The notes below the pieces were generated by a model. It was given only the letters and a program-made list of their open reading frames with translations, was not told the DNA's origin and searched no databases. From NCBI RefSeq assembly GCF_030848495.1, contig NZ_JAVDDT010000001.1, forward strand, positions 372,001 through 436,000: DNA of 64,000 bases. The letters are read 5' to 3'. A program made the translations under genes and the position numbers. This stretch comes from Natronospira bacteriovora. GTDB lineage: Bacteria; Pseudomonadota; Gammaproteobacteria; Natronospirales; Natronospiraceae. Shown here in pieces: positions 52,055-60,872 of the stretch (within the stretch, counting starts at the first letter, position 1; every line of letters starts with the position of its first letter).

Positions 52055-52705
52055 TCAATACGCCTGCCTGGGATTTCCAATCATCCACAGCACCTTATCT
52101 ATGATCCTGATGTCGTACGGGTAGGTCACGCCGTATTTGTTTCGAAGATTGTTCAGGAGTTCGCGATGGACGGACAACAGTTGGTGGACCATGGCGTAAT
52201 AGTTCATGTAATGCCGAACTGCTAGCGCGATATCTGCCTCACTGCCTATCCGCGGTGCTGCTCCGATTCTCGGAAAGTCCGCAAGATCATTATCTAAACA
52301 TTGCATAACCACCAGTGCACGATGTACGAAAGCGTCATAGATAACAGCCGTCTGTGGATAGAGACACCAAAGGAGTTTTGAACTCGCCGACACCCAACTT
52401 CGTGGTACTTGCCGATGAAGAGCAGTAAGAAGCTCTGTGAATAGCGCCTCAATATCAGCGGCAGACGGTTGGCGACCGGTTCGCTCATGCTGCCGCGCAA
52501 AGTGCAGGAACTGTTTCACGACTGCATTTCTGTTCTGCGTCGTGATGCCTTGGAAAAGCCCGTAGTCTCTCATCCATGTGCGAACAAGGTCTGCGTCCTG
52601 CGGTCCACTCGTGAGCATCACGACCATCTCTTGGTCACGGTAAATCGCCTCCTGCATTACAGAAGCAGTCGTGTATTTATTTTCAAGATATCGTCGAAAA
52701 CTCAT
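52055..52705 (-). CDS. hypothetical protein, cassette gene 1
   Basis: A 216-aa helical protein starting MSFRRYLENKYTTASVMQEA. Visible parts are FLHFARQHERTGRQPSAADI and VMQCLDNDLADFPRIGAAPR. I do not recognise a family. A TAAC/GTTAGG core lies 7 bp before its start (52712-52717), which marks the right edge of the cassette array. Its stop precedes attC-like site 4. Confidence 0.72.
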   Translation of the reverse strand: MSFRRYLENKYTTASVMQEAIYRDQEMVVMLTSGPQDADLVRTWMRDYGLFQGITTQNRNAVVKQFLHFARQHERTGRQPSAADIEALFTELLTALHRQVPRSWVSASSKLLWCLYPQTAVIYDAFVHRALVVMQCLDNDLADFPRIGAAPRIGSEADIALAVRHYMNYYAMVHQLLSVHRELLNNLRNKYGVTYPYDIRIIDKVLWMIGNPRQAY

Positions 52706-53050
52706 ACCAGTCCTAACAGTTGATTATACGGCTCGCGGTGTATCCCATATTATCGGGACTGCAGTATAAGCCGGTGGGCATGGGAGCGCGGATTTGCTTA
52801 TTTTTCTCGTAGAAACATAAAGTTGGGAAAATCTGCGGATTCGCCGGACGGTGTTATATTGCACGGCGCTTTTTTTTGCGATTTCGATAATGTCCCGGCA
52901 CGCCAACCGTGTGGCGAGATAGCTAGGTGATTGGATTGGGGGCTGGTTCATGGCGGCCTCGTCCCTGGCTATGGATTTCAGCTTAGCCTACTCTGTGCTT
53001 ATGTCCAATCCCGCGTTGGCGTTTCGAGCCAGCTTGCAGGATGCGCATTC
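52706..53050. other. 345-bp region between the cassette array and korB
   Basis: It starts with the array-edge core (52712-52717). It contains an AT-rich stretch 52795-52885 that could hold a promoter for the array or the flanking operon. An open frame at 52724-52951 on the minus strand has no ribosome binding site or family match, and I do not accept it. There is no integrase gene or attI-like landmark that I can identify. Confidence 0.5.
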
Positions 53051-54097
53051 TCAGCGACTTGTCGACTGAAAGGTTTCCAAAATCTTCTTTGGATCCCTAA
53101 TCGCAGCCCCACCCGTCAGACTCTTAGGCGGCATAACATCCCCTACCCCACCCCCATGATCCTCATTAACATAAAGCAACCCAGTAACAATCTCCTGAGC
53201 CTCCCGATGCCGCTCCAAATACCCAATAGCCGCCGCCCGATTCGTCGGCTCATGATCCACATCAATCTTCCTCAGCACGATGGTCGACCCGTCATGCAAC
53301 TCAATGGGCATGGCCTTGCCCTTCTCATACTCCACCTTGATTTCTTCCCGGGGCGGGATGAAGTCGGTGTGAATGGCGGGATGGAAGTATTCACGAGTAT
53401 GGGCATAACTCTTGGTGCTCCCCTCGTGGTCATTGAAGGCCACACAGGGGCTGATGACATCGATGAGGGCGAAGCCGTTGTGCTTGAGGCCCGCCTGAAT
53501 CAGCGGAATGAGCTGATCCTTGTCGCCGGAGAAGCCTCTTGCGACGAAGCCGCAGCCGAGGGTGATGGCGGTGAGTACGGGGTCGATGGGTGGGTTTTCG
53601 TTGACCTGGCCGTACTTGGCCTTGCTGCCGACATCGGCGCTGGCGGAGAACTGGCCTTTGGTGAGGCCGTAGACGCCGTTGTTTTCGATGATGTAGAGCA
53701 TGTTTACATCGCGGCGGATGGCGTGGGCGAACTGGCCGAAGCCGATGTTGAGGGAGTCGCCGTCGCCGGAGACGCCGATGAAGTGGAGTTCCGGGTTGGC
53801 GGCCTGGGCGCCGGTGGCGATGGAGGGCATGCGGCCGTGGACGGCGTTGATGCCGTGGGCTTCGCGCAGGAAGTAGGCCGGGGTTTTGGAGGAGCAGCCG
53901 ATGCCGCTCATCTTGGCGACCTTGTGGGGTTCGATGTCCAAGGCCCAGACGGCTTCGATCAGGCCGGCGGTGATGGAGTCGTGGCCGCAGCCGGCGCAGA
54001 GGGTGGACATGCCGCCCTCGTAGTCGCGGGTGGTGAGGCCCAGTTTGTTTTTGGGGAGGTTCGGGTGGTGGACCTTTGGCTTGGTCATGAAGCTCAT
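53051..54097 (-). CDS. korB: 2-oxoacid:ferredoxin oxidoreductase subunit beta (KorB-like)
   Basis: A 348-aa TPP-binding beta subunit. Motifs are TLCAGCGHDSITAGLIEAVW near residues 32-51, MSGIGCSSKTPAYFL near 63-77 and VSGDGDSLNIGFGQFAHAI near 113-131, the GDG TPP/Mg motif. IIENNGVYGLTKGQFSASA near 139-157 and LIDVISPCVAFNDHEG follow. With KorA it decarboxylates 2-oxoglutarate or a related acid to acyl-CoA and reduces ferredoxin. The third gene of a minus-strand operon, after a 281-bp gap that holds an inverted-repeat element. Confidence 0.93.
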   Translation of the reverse strand: MSFMTKPKVHHPNLPKNKLGLTTRDYEGGMSTLCAGCGHDSITAGLIEAVWALDIEPHKVAKMSGIGCSSKTPAYFLREAHGINAVHGRMPSIATGAQAANPELHFIGVSGDGDSLNIGFGQFAHAIRRDVNMLYIIENNGVYGLTKGQFSASADVGSKAKYGQVNENPPIDPVLTAITLGCGFVARGFSGDKDQLIPLIQAGLKHNGFALIDVISPCVAFNDHEGSTKSYAHTREYFHPAIHTDFIPPREEIKVEYEKGKAMPIELHDGSTIVLRKIDVDHEPTNRAAAIGYLERHREAQEIVTGLLYVNEDHGGGVGDVMPPKSLTGGAAIRDPKKILETFQSTSR

Positions 54098-54126
54098 GGG
54101 TCAGACCTCTACATTCAAAAGATTTT

Positions 54127-54366
54127 TCTCGCGCAGAGACGCTGAGACGCTGAGAAAACCTGAAGAAGGGCTTGTGGGTTTTGTTTGGGTGGAAGATTGG
54201 GGTGGCTGCGGGTCAAGTGCGATTGCCGGGGCAGCTGGCAGATTGTCAAGGCTGAAGCCTCTCCCACCACTAAAACCAGTTCCAGAATGGAATTTTTTCT
54301 TTCTCTGCGACTCTGCGTCTCTGCGCGAGAAACAGCCTTTGAATTTCCTGGCGTCTCTGCGCGAGA
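54127..54366. repeat. inverted-repeat element between korA and korB
   Basis: The 16-mer GCGTCTCTGCGCGAGA occurs three times: inverted (TCTCGCGCAGAGACGC) at 54127-54142 and direct at 54315-54330 and 54351-54366. The first and last copies enclose ~240 bp of lower GC. It looks like a small insertion (MITE-like) in the operon gap. Confidence 0.7.
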
Positions 54367-54378
54367 TAGCAATGGTTT

Positions 54379-56190
54379 TCATGATGCCTCGGCCTCTCGG
54401 AAGTGGTCCTCGATGGCGGCTTCGATGTGCATGGAGGCGATGGGGAGGCCGTTGTAGTGGAGGATGGGGACGAGTTTGCGGGCGTCGGCGTCCAGTTCGG
54501 CTTGCAGCATGGCTTTTAATTGGGCGTCGCGGTTTTGTTCGATGACGAAGACGGTTTCGTGTTCGTCGATGAACTGGCGGATGTCGTCGGTGAAGGGGAA
54601 GGCGCGGATGCGGCAGTAGTCGAATTCGGTGCCCTTACCCTTGAGATTGTGTCTTGCTTCCTTCACGGCCAGGTCGCAGGAGCCGAGGCTGATGATGCCG
54701 GCCTTGACGGGTTTGCTGCGGGCGTAGTCGATGTAGGGGGCCGGGACGAATTTCCTGGCGGTGTCGAACTTGCGGCGCAGGCGGTCGAGGACGCGCTGGT
54801 ACTCGGCCGCGTCTTCGGTGTAGGTACCGTGCTCGGAGTGGCCGGAGCCGCGGGTGAAATAGGCGCCCTTGGGGTGCACGCCGGGCAGGGTGCGCCAGGG
54901 AATGCCGTCACGGTCCGGGTCCTGGTAGCGGCCGAAACGGCCTTCCAGTTTGTCTAGATCGCCGGCGGAGAGGACCTTGCCGCGATCCGGGCGGTAGCTC
55001 TCGTTCCACTTCAGTTCGGGGACCATCCATTCGTTCATGCCGATGTCGAGATCCGAGACCACGAAGACCGGGGTCTGGAAATGCTCGGCCAGGTCGAAGC
55101 TTCTGATGGCGAAGTCAAAGGCCTCGCGGGGGTCGGCCGGGTAGAGGCAGATGTGGCGGGTGTCGCCGTGGCCGGCGTAGGCGCATTCGTTGATGTCGGA
55201 CTGCTGGGTGCGGGTGGGCATGCCGGTGGAGGGGCCCACGCGCTGGATGTCGAAGATCACGGCCGGGATCTCGGTGTAATAGCCGAAGCTGATGAACTCG
55301 TTCATCAGGCTGATGCCGGGGCCGGAGGTGGCGGTGAAGGCGCGGGCGCCCATCCAGCCGGCGCCGAGCACCATGCCGCAGGCGGCCAGCTCGTCCTCGG
55401 CCTGGATGATCTTGTACTGGGGTTGGCCCTGGTCGTCGTGGCGGTGCTTGGCGCAGAAGCTGGTGAAGGCGTCCATGACGCTGGTGGACGGGGTGATGGG
55501 ATACCAGGCGGCCACATTGGCGCCGGCGAGCATGGCGCCCAGCGCAGCTGTGGTGTTGCCGTCGACGATGACATGGCCTTTTGTCATGTCGGCCTTTTTG
55601 ACATGCAGGGGCAGCGGGCAGTCGTAGTGCTTCTTGGCGTAGTCGTAGCCGATGTGGACGGCTTCCATGTTGGGCTCGACCAGCTTGGCCTTCTTCTCGC
55701 CGAAGGTTTCCTTGAGCAGTTGCTCGATGATGTCCAGGTCCAGATCCAGCAGTGCCGCCAGGGCGCCCACATAGGCGACGTTCTTCATCAGGATGCGGGT
55801 GCGGGGTTCGACGAAGTGGTGGTTGATCATCTCCGCCAGGGGCACGCCGATGACGGTGATGTCGTCGCGGGTGATCTCGCGGGTACGCGGCCAGGTGCTG
55901 TCGTAGAAGAGGTAGCCGCCGGGGGCGATCTCGGCCTGGTCCTTGGCGAAGGTTTCGGCATTCATGGCGACCATGAAGTGGACCTGGCCGGCGCGGGTGA
56001 GATGGCCGGGGTCGGTGACGCGGATTTCGTACCAGGTGGGCAGGCCCTGGATGTTGGAGGGGAAGTAGTTCTTGCCCATCACCGGGACACCCATGCGGAA
56101 GATCGATTTCATCAAGAGGCCATTGGCGCTGGCGGAGCCGGTGCCGTTGACCGTGGCGATCTTTAGGGTGAAGTCATTGACCTGGGGCAT
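54379..56190 (-). CDS. korA: 2-oxoacid:ferredoxin oxidoreductase subunit alpha (KorA-like, gamma-alpha fusion)
   Basis: A 603-aa fusion. The N-terminal gamma-type domain has ATVNGTGSASANGLLMKSIF near residues 13-32. The alpha (pyrimidine-binding) domain begins with VDGNTTAALGAMLAGANVAA and WYPITPSTSVMDAFT near 215-250. FTATSGPGISLMNEFISFGY near 293-312 and the P-S-T-G segment (QRVGPSTGMPTRTQQSD near 321-337) are typical. It is in the fused form common for 2-oxoglutarate/pyruvate-type ferredoxin oxidoreductases in proteobacteria. It precedes korB, separated by an inverted-repeat element. Confidence 0.93.
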   Translation of the reverse strand: MPQVNDFTLKIATVNGTGSASANGLLMKSIFRMGVPVMGKNYFPSNIQGLPTWYEIRVTDPGHLTRAGQVHFMVAMNAETFAKDQAEIAPGGYLFYDSTWPRTREITRDDITVIGVPLAEMINHHFVEPRTRILMKNVAYVGALAALLDLDLDIIEQLLKETFGEKKAKLVEPNMEAVHIGYDYAKKHYDCPLPLHVKKADMTKGHVIVDGNTTAALGAMLAGANVAAWYPITPSTSVMDAFTSFCAKHRHDDQGQPQYKIIQAEDELAACGMVLGAGWMGARAFTATSGPGISLMNEFISFGYYTEIPAVIFDIQRVGPSTGMPTRTQQSDINECAYAGHGDTRHICLYPADPREAFDFAIRSFDLAEHFQTPVFVVSDLDIGMNEWMVPELKWNESYRPDRGKVLSAGDLDKLEGRFGRYQDPDRDGIPWRTLPGVHPKGAYFTRGSGHSEHGTYTEDAAEYQRVLDRLRRKFDTARKFVPAPYIDYARSKPVKAGIISLGSCDLAVKEARHNLKGKGTEFDYCRIRAFPFTDDIRQFIDEHETVFVIEQNRDAQLKAMLQAELDADARKLVPILHYNGLPIASMHIEAAIEDHFREAEAS

Positions 56191-56322
56191 TACTCTTCCT
56201 CAAAGGGGATTCTGGTCCGCTGGGGTGTTTGATCCCCCTCTGGCTCCCCCTTCCGAGCGGGGCTCGCAAGGGGGAGGACCTGGTGGCTGGGCTTGGGAGG
56301 CCTTTGTGGTTGTTGCTTTTCA

Positions 56323-58158
56323 TCAGGCTCGTTTCTTTTCGGGTGTGCGGGCGGCCACCTCGTCGCCGACTTTGGGGATGAAGACTTCGCCGTGTTTCAT
56401 GTCCCAGGCGGCGGTGGGGCAGCGTTCGGCGCAGAGGCCGCAGTGCACGCATTGGTCTTCGTCCTTGACCATGTGGCGTTTGGTCTGGGGTAGCTTGGCG
56501 GAGACGTAGATGGCCTGGTCGGGGTTTCTGGCCGGGACCTTGAGGCGGGCGCGGACGGATTCCTCGCTCTCCTCGTCTTCAATGTGCAGCATGGTGAGGC
56601 ATTGCGTCGGGCAGATGTCGATGCAGGCGTCGCACTCGATGCATTTGTCGTTGAAGAAGATGGTCTGGATGTCGCAGTTGAGACAGCGCTCCACTTCCAC
56701 CGCCCACTCTTCCTGGCCAAAACCCAGTTCCACTTCGATGTTCACATTCTTGAAGCGCTTTTTCATGTCCACATGGGGAACCAGGCGGCGCTCTTCCGGG
56801 GCATACTGGTTGGAGTAGGCCCATTCGTGCTGGCCCATCTTGACGGTGTGCACATCCACGGCATTGGGCAGGCGCTGGGTGATGTCTTCGCCGTTGACGT
56901 ATTTGTGGATGGAGATGGCGGCTTCATGGCCGTGGCGCACGGCCCAGATGATGTTCTCCGGGCCGAAGGCGGCATCGCCACCGAAGAAGACCCCGGGACG
57001 GGTGGACTGGTAGGTGATCTTGTCCACCACCGGCACTTCCCAGTCATCGAATTCGATACCGATGTCGCGCTCGATCCAGGGGAAGGCGTTTTCCTGGCCG
57101 ATGGCGAGGATGACATCGTCGCAGGGCAGAAAGATTTCATCGACGACCTTGCTCTTCTGGCGGCCATCTTTTTCAAAGTATTCCAGCACTTCGAAATGCA
57201 TGCCCTTGAGCTTGCCGCCTTCCACCACGAAGGCCTTGGGGGAATGGCAGGTCATCAGTTCCACGCCCTCTTCCAGGGCGTCTTCCAGTTCCCATTCCGA
57301 GGCCTTGAGCTGGTCGGCGGGTTTTCGCGCCATGACGCGGACGTCATTGGCGCCCAGGCGCAGGGAGGTGCGGCAGCAGTCCATGGCGGTGTTGCCGGCA
57401 CCGATGATGAGCACCTTTTCGCCAATGGATTCGATGTGCTCGAAGGCCACCGATTCCAGCCAGTTGATGCCGATGTGCACCCGGCCGGTGTTCTGGGCCT
57501 CGTCCCGGCCATCGAGTTTCAGGTCCTTGCCGCGGGGGGCGCCGGCGCCGACGAAGACGGCGTCGAAGCCTTCTTCCAGCAGGGCCTGCATGGATTCGAT
57601 GGGGCTGTTGAGGCGCAGGTCCACATCCATGTCGAGGATGTTGTCGATTTCCTCGTCCAGGACTTTGGGCGGCAGGCGAAAGCGCGGGATGTTGGAGCGC
57701 ATCAGGCCGCCGGTGACGTCGAGCTTTTCGAAGATGGTGACTTCATAGCCCAGCGGGGCCAGGTCATTGGCCACGGTGAGCGAGGCACAGCCGGCGCCGA
57801 TGCAGGCAATCTTCTTGCCGTTCTTTTTCTTGGGGGCCCTGGGCAGGCGGTCGCTGATGTCGTCCTTGTAGTCGTCGGTAACGCGCTTGAGTCGGCAGAT
57901 GGCCACCGGCTTTTCATCGTCCACCCGCCCGCGCCGGCAGGCGGGTTCGCAGGGGCGGTCACAGACGCGACCGAGGATGCCCGGGAAGACGTTGGAGTCC
58001 CGGTTGAGCATGTAGGCGTCGGTGTAGCGGCCCTGGGCAATGAGGCGGATGTAGCCCGGGACGTCGGTGTGCGCGGGACAGGCCCACTGACAATCCACGA
58101 CCTTGTGGAAATAGTCAGGGTGATAGGTGTCGGTCGGTTTCATGCCCTTCTCCGACAA
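56323..58158 (-). CDS. GltD-like FAD/NAD(P) oxidoreductase with 4Fe-4S ferredoxin domain
   Basis: A 611-aa protein. The N-terminal Fe-S helical domain (CQWACPAHTDVPGYIRLIAQ, then RVCDRPCEPACRRGRVDD) is as in glutamate synthase small subunits. The FAD motif is IGAGCASLTVANDLAPLGYE near 116-135, and the NAD(P) motif is LIIGAGNTAMDCCRTSLRLG near 250-269. A C-terminal ferredoxin part carries CLNCDIQTIFFNDKCIECDA and CIDICPTQC, then CVHCGLCAERCPTAA. It probably passes electrons between NAD(P)H and the ferredoxin used by the following korA/korB. First gene of that operon. Confidence 0.92.
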   Translation of the reverse strand: MSEKGMKPTDTYHPDYFHKVVDCQWACPAHTDVPGYIRLIAQGRYTDAYMLNRDSNVFPGILGRVCDRPCEPACRRGRVDDEKPVAICRLKRVTDDYKDDISDRLPRAPKKKNGKKIACIGAGCASLTVANDLAPLGYEVTIFEKLDVTGGLMRSNIPRFRLPPKVLDEEIDNILDMDVDLRLNSPIESMQALLEEGFDAVFVGAGAPRGKDLKLDGRDEAQNTGRVHIGINWLESVAFEHIESIGEKVLIIGAGNTAMDCCRTSLRLGANDVRVMARKPADQLKASEWELEDALEEGVELMTCHSPKAFVVEGGKLKGMHFEVLEYFEKDGRQKSKVVDEIFLPCDDVILAIGQENAFPWIERDIGIEFDDWEVPVVDKITYQSTRPGVFFGGDAAFGPENIIWAVRHGHEAAISIHKYVNGEDITQRLPNAVDVHTVKMGQHEWAYSNQYAPEERRLVPHVDMKKRFKNVNIEVELGFGQEEWAVEVERCLNCDIQTIFFNDKCIECDACIDICPTQCLTMLHIEDEESEESVRARLKVPARNPDQAIYVSAKLPQTKRHMVKDEDQCVHCGLCAERCPTAAWDMKHGEVFIPKVGDEVAARTPEKKRA

Positions 58159-58294
58159 GACGGGCCGTCACGATTGCGGCCCGCTGTACTCATTAAACTA
58201 GACCCGCACCGTGCGGCGGTCAAGCGGGCGGCGGCGTGGCAATCCCGCCGCCAAGGGCCTAGGATGGGGGTTTCGTCCACGCCGGAGACCCTGC

Positions 58295-58900
58295 ATGAAT
58301 CTGCCCCTCAAGCGCCTGACGGCCACCCTGCTCCCCGCCCTTCTGATGGCCAACCCGGCCCTGGCCGGACCAGAGACCCTGCCCGAGGAACAGCGGGCCT
58401 TCTGGGAGCGTTTCCAGGCCCTGTGTGGCCAGGCGTTTGCGGGGGAGATTTCGGATGTGACGCATTATTACGCCGACGGGGTCGAGGGCCGTGAGATGCG
58501 CATGCAGGTGATGGAGTGCGAAGACGACCGCATCCACGCGCCTTTTCATATCGACGATAACCATTCCCGCAACTGGATCCTGACCATCGTCGACGGCACC
58601 ATCCGGCTCAAGCACGACCACCGCTATGAGGACGGGACCGAGGAGGCCATCAGCCAGTATGGCGGTGATGCCCCTACTCCTGGCCTGCCGACGCGTCAGA
58701 TCTTCCCGGCGGACGAGCACACCGCCGAGATCCTGCCCAAGCGGGCGGACAACTTCTGGTTCTTCGACTTCGTGGACGAGGACACCCTGCAGTACGGGGT
58801 GCACTGGCCGAAGTACGGCCACTCCATCCGGGTGGAATTCGATCTCTCGGAGACCATCGAGACGCCGCCACGGCCGTGGGGTTATGACGACGAGGACTAG
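58295..58900 (+). CDS. hypothetical secreted protein
   Basis: A 201-aa protein with a signal peptide (MNLPLKRLTATLLPALLMAN, cut after ALA). The mature part starts FWERFQALCGQAFAGEIS, with a Cys pair (CGQAF, VMECEDDR), histidine-rich HAPFHIDDNHSRNWILTI and KHDHRYEDGTEEAISQYGGD. I do not recognise a family. The start at 58295 is preferred because longer frames begin in the divergent promoter gap. It ends convergently with the next gene, overlapping by 4 bp. Confidence 0.8.
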   Translation: MNLPLKRLTATLLPALLMANPALAGPETLPEEQRAFWERFQALCGQAFAGEISDVTHYYADGVEGREMRMQVMECEDDRIHAPFHIDDNHSRNWILTIVDGTIRLKHDHRYEDGTEEAISQYGGDAPTPGLPTRQIFPADEHTAEILPKRADNFWFFDFVDEDTLQYGVHWPKYGHSIRVEFDLSETIETPPRPWGYDDED

Positions 58901-59856
58901 GGACAGGACGCCAGCAGGGAATCGGCCCACTCGCGGGCCTGGAGTTCTTCCTCGGCGGTGAGCAAATGCTGGCTGTCGCGGGCCTGTTCGGCGGGACGAC
59001 CATCATCATTCAGGCGGGCCGCGGCGTAGCGATGGGCGAAGGCATCCATGTGGCGGGAGGTGTGGTCATCGCGGCCCCAGTCGGTTTGGCGATCCAGCGT
59101 GCCGACAATCGCCGAGCCCCGGGCCAGATGCATGCCCGTTGAATGCAGGCTGCGCGCATGACAATTGTCACGTAGTCGTTCGTAGATTGCCTGTTCACGT
59201 GCCAATTGTTCTTCGCGGGCATCGTCATTGTCGGGACGCATTCGGCGTACCCCGGCAAACAGGGTGCGATACATGGCCTCGGCATGACCGGCGTCAGCGG
59301 CCTTTTCCAGCCAGCGGTCGTTTTCCGTTATCAGCTTTCTCGGGTCTGCCAGACTACTGGCCTGACAGCGTGTCTCCATGGACGCCGCGCGCTGATGCAG
59401 TTCAGCCATGTTCGTCCGGCGATCCGGATCCACTTCCTCATCAATGCCTGACCCCATATCCTCAATGGCAAGGGTCAGTATGCACAGCTGCGCGATCTCA
59501 TACAGCTGATAAGCCGCGTGGACGTCACCCGCTTCAAAGGCACGAATAAGTGCCTCGCGCGTCTCATCCACATCAGCGATGGCATCCCAGTCCGGCGACT
59601 CGGAGTTCAGGATCAAGCCGTTGCCTTCTGTCGCGCCAGGGTCTTGCTCGTCGTCGTCACTGGGCCCCGGCTGACTGTCTGCCGTTCGGGCAGGGGCATC
59701 GTCTTTCGCGCTGGCGTCGCTGGATGGATGCCCATCCGAGGCGGGTTCAAGGCCATTAACTTCAGGTATCGCGGTTTCTTCGTCAGGCAGCACCCACCAC
59801 AGCGCGGCGCTCAAGGCGAGGGCGGCGATTGCCAGAACCATCCATCGTGAATTCAT
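58897..59856 (-). CDS. hypothetical membrane-anchored protein with Sel1/TPR-like region
   Basis: A 319-aa protein. It starts at 59856 after GGGGAAGGG. A single N-terminal helix (RWMVLAIAALALSAALWWVL) is followed by an acidic linker. The soluble part has Sel1-like helices (EALIRAFEAGDVHAAYQLYE near residues 120, WLEKAADAGHAEAMYRTLFA near 197). The repeat match is weak. It is likely periplasmic, tethered by the helix. The function is unknown. Confidence 0.78.
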   Translation of the reverse strand: MNSRWMVLAIAALALSAALWWVLPDEETAIPEVNGLEPASDGHPSSDASAKDDAPARTADSQPGPSDDDEQDPGATEGNGLILNSESPDWDAIADVDETREALIRAFEAGDVHAAYQLYEIAQLCILTLAIEDMGSGIDEEVDPDRRTNMAELHQRAASMETRCQASSLADPRKLITENDRWLEKAADAGHAEAMYRTLFAGVRRMRPDNDDAREEQLAREQAIYERLRDNCHARSLHSTGMHLARGSAIVGTLDRQTDWGRDDHTSRHMDAFAHRYAAARLNDDGRPAEQARDSQHLLTAEEELQAREWADSLLASCP

Positions 59857-59991
59857 TCCCTTCCCCTGGATTGAAGGCCGCTTCCCCTCGGCCATGATGT
59901 TTGACGAGCGAGACATAGCCTGTCGGATTCACGCCGGCCGGGTCAAATCTGGCATGCTGTTGCGACGGCCAGGAATCGCGGAGTACAGGCG

Positions 59992-60864
59992 ATGAAGCAG
60001 GAATGTACCTTCAGCAGAGGACGCACGCGGCTGTTCTATCGCCGATGGCAGCTGCCCGGTGATCGGCAGACCCTGCTGATGTGCCATGGCCTGGCCAGCA
60101 ACGGCACCCGCTGGAGCGAGTTCGCCGAAGCGACGGTGACCGAACGGGAATGGAATATTTTCTGCCCGGATCTGCGCGGGCACGGGGGCTCGGCGGTGCG
60201 CGGGCGCATCAATCTGGATATCTGGGCCGATGACATTGCCGCTCTGCTGGATGCCGAGGGGGTGGAGCAAGCCGTGGTGGGCGGCCATTGCCTGGGGGCC
60301 AATCTGGCCCTGCATTTTGCCCGCCGTTATCCGGATCGCTGCAAGGGCCTGGTGCTGGTCGAGCCCATGTTTGCCCAGGCCCTGGGGGGCGTGCTGGGGC
60401 GTGTGCGCAAGGTGCGTTACCTGCTGCCCCTGCTGGCGGGAGTGATCCTGCCCTTCAACAAGCTGGGCCTGTACCGGCGTCAGCTGCCGTCACTGGATCT
60501 CACCGAGCTGGACATTCAGTCACGCCGGGCGGTGGAAGAAGCGGGTGACCCCTCGGCCATCACCGGACGCTATGCCAAACCCGGCAAGGACATGTTCTAC
60601 ATGCCGAGTGCCGCCTACCTGCAATCTCTCAATCAGGTGCTCAAGCCCATGAAGGGGCTGGAACAGATTCAGGCACCGGCGCTGGCCCTGCTCTCTTCGG
60701 GTGGCTTGTTCGGCGACCCGCCCATGACACGACAGCTTCTCGGCCAGTTACCCCGGGTGACCATTGATGAAATCGACGCCCTGCACTGGATTCCCACCGA
60801 GCAGCCGGTGGCCATGCGCCAGCACATCGAGGCCTGGCTGGATGCCCTCGGCGAACGGGGTTGA
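59992..60864 (+). CDS. alpha/beta hydrolase
   Basis: A 290-aa hydrolase. The oxyanion segment is LLMCHGLASNGTRW near residues 28-41, followed by FCPDLRGHGGS near 60-70. The nucleophile elbow is VVGGHCLGANLALHFA near 93-108, where the position normally Ser is Cys98 in GHCLG. The acid is probably in the LALLSSGGLFGD region and the histidine in DALHWIPTEQ near 262. A cysteine nucleophile as in dienelactone hydrolase would be unusual for this subgroup. The substrate is unknown. Confidence 0.9.
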   Translation: MKQECTFSRGRTRLFYRRWQLPGDRQTLLMCHGLASNGTRWSEFAEATVTEREWNIFCPDLRGHGGSAVRGRINLDIWADDIAALLDAEGVEQAVVGGHCLGANLALHFARRYPDRCKGLVLVEPMFAQALGGVLGRVRKVRYLLPLLAGVILPFNKLGLYRRQLPSLDLTELDIQSRRAVEEAGDPSAITGRYAKPGKDMFYMPSAAYLQSLNQVLKPMKGLEQIQAPALALLSSGGLFGDPPMTRQLLGQLPRVTIDEIDALHWIPTEQPVAMRQHIEAWLDALGERG

Positions 60865-60872
60865 TGCCGGGC

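Noticed and set aside
52724-52951. A 75-aa minus-strand frame right of the cassette array
   Set aside because: No ribosome binding site, no recognisable domain, and it lies in the AT-rich array edge. It is not an integrase either.
52931-54145. A 404-aa plus-strand open frame opposite korB
   Set aside because: It lies antisense to a clear KorB gene with all family motifs, and its residue composition is the pattern expected from reading a GC-rich gene backwards.
56584-58494. A 636-aa plus-strand frame opposite the GltD-like gene
   Set aside because: Antisense shadow of a gene with FAD, NAD and Fe-S motifs; no motif, signal or ribosome binding site of its own.
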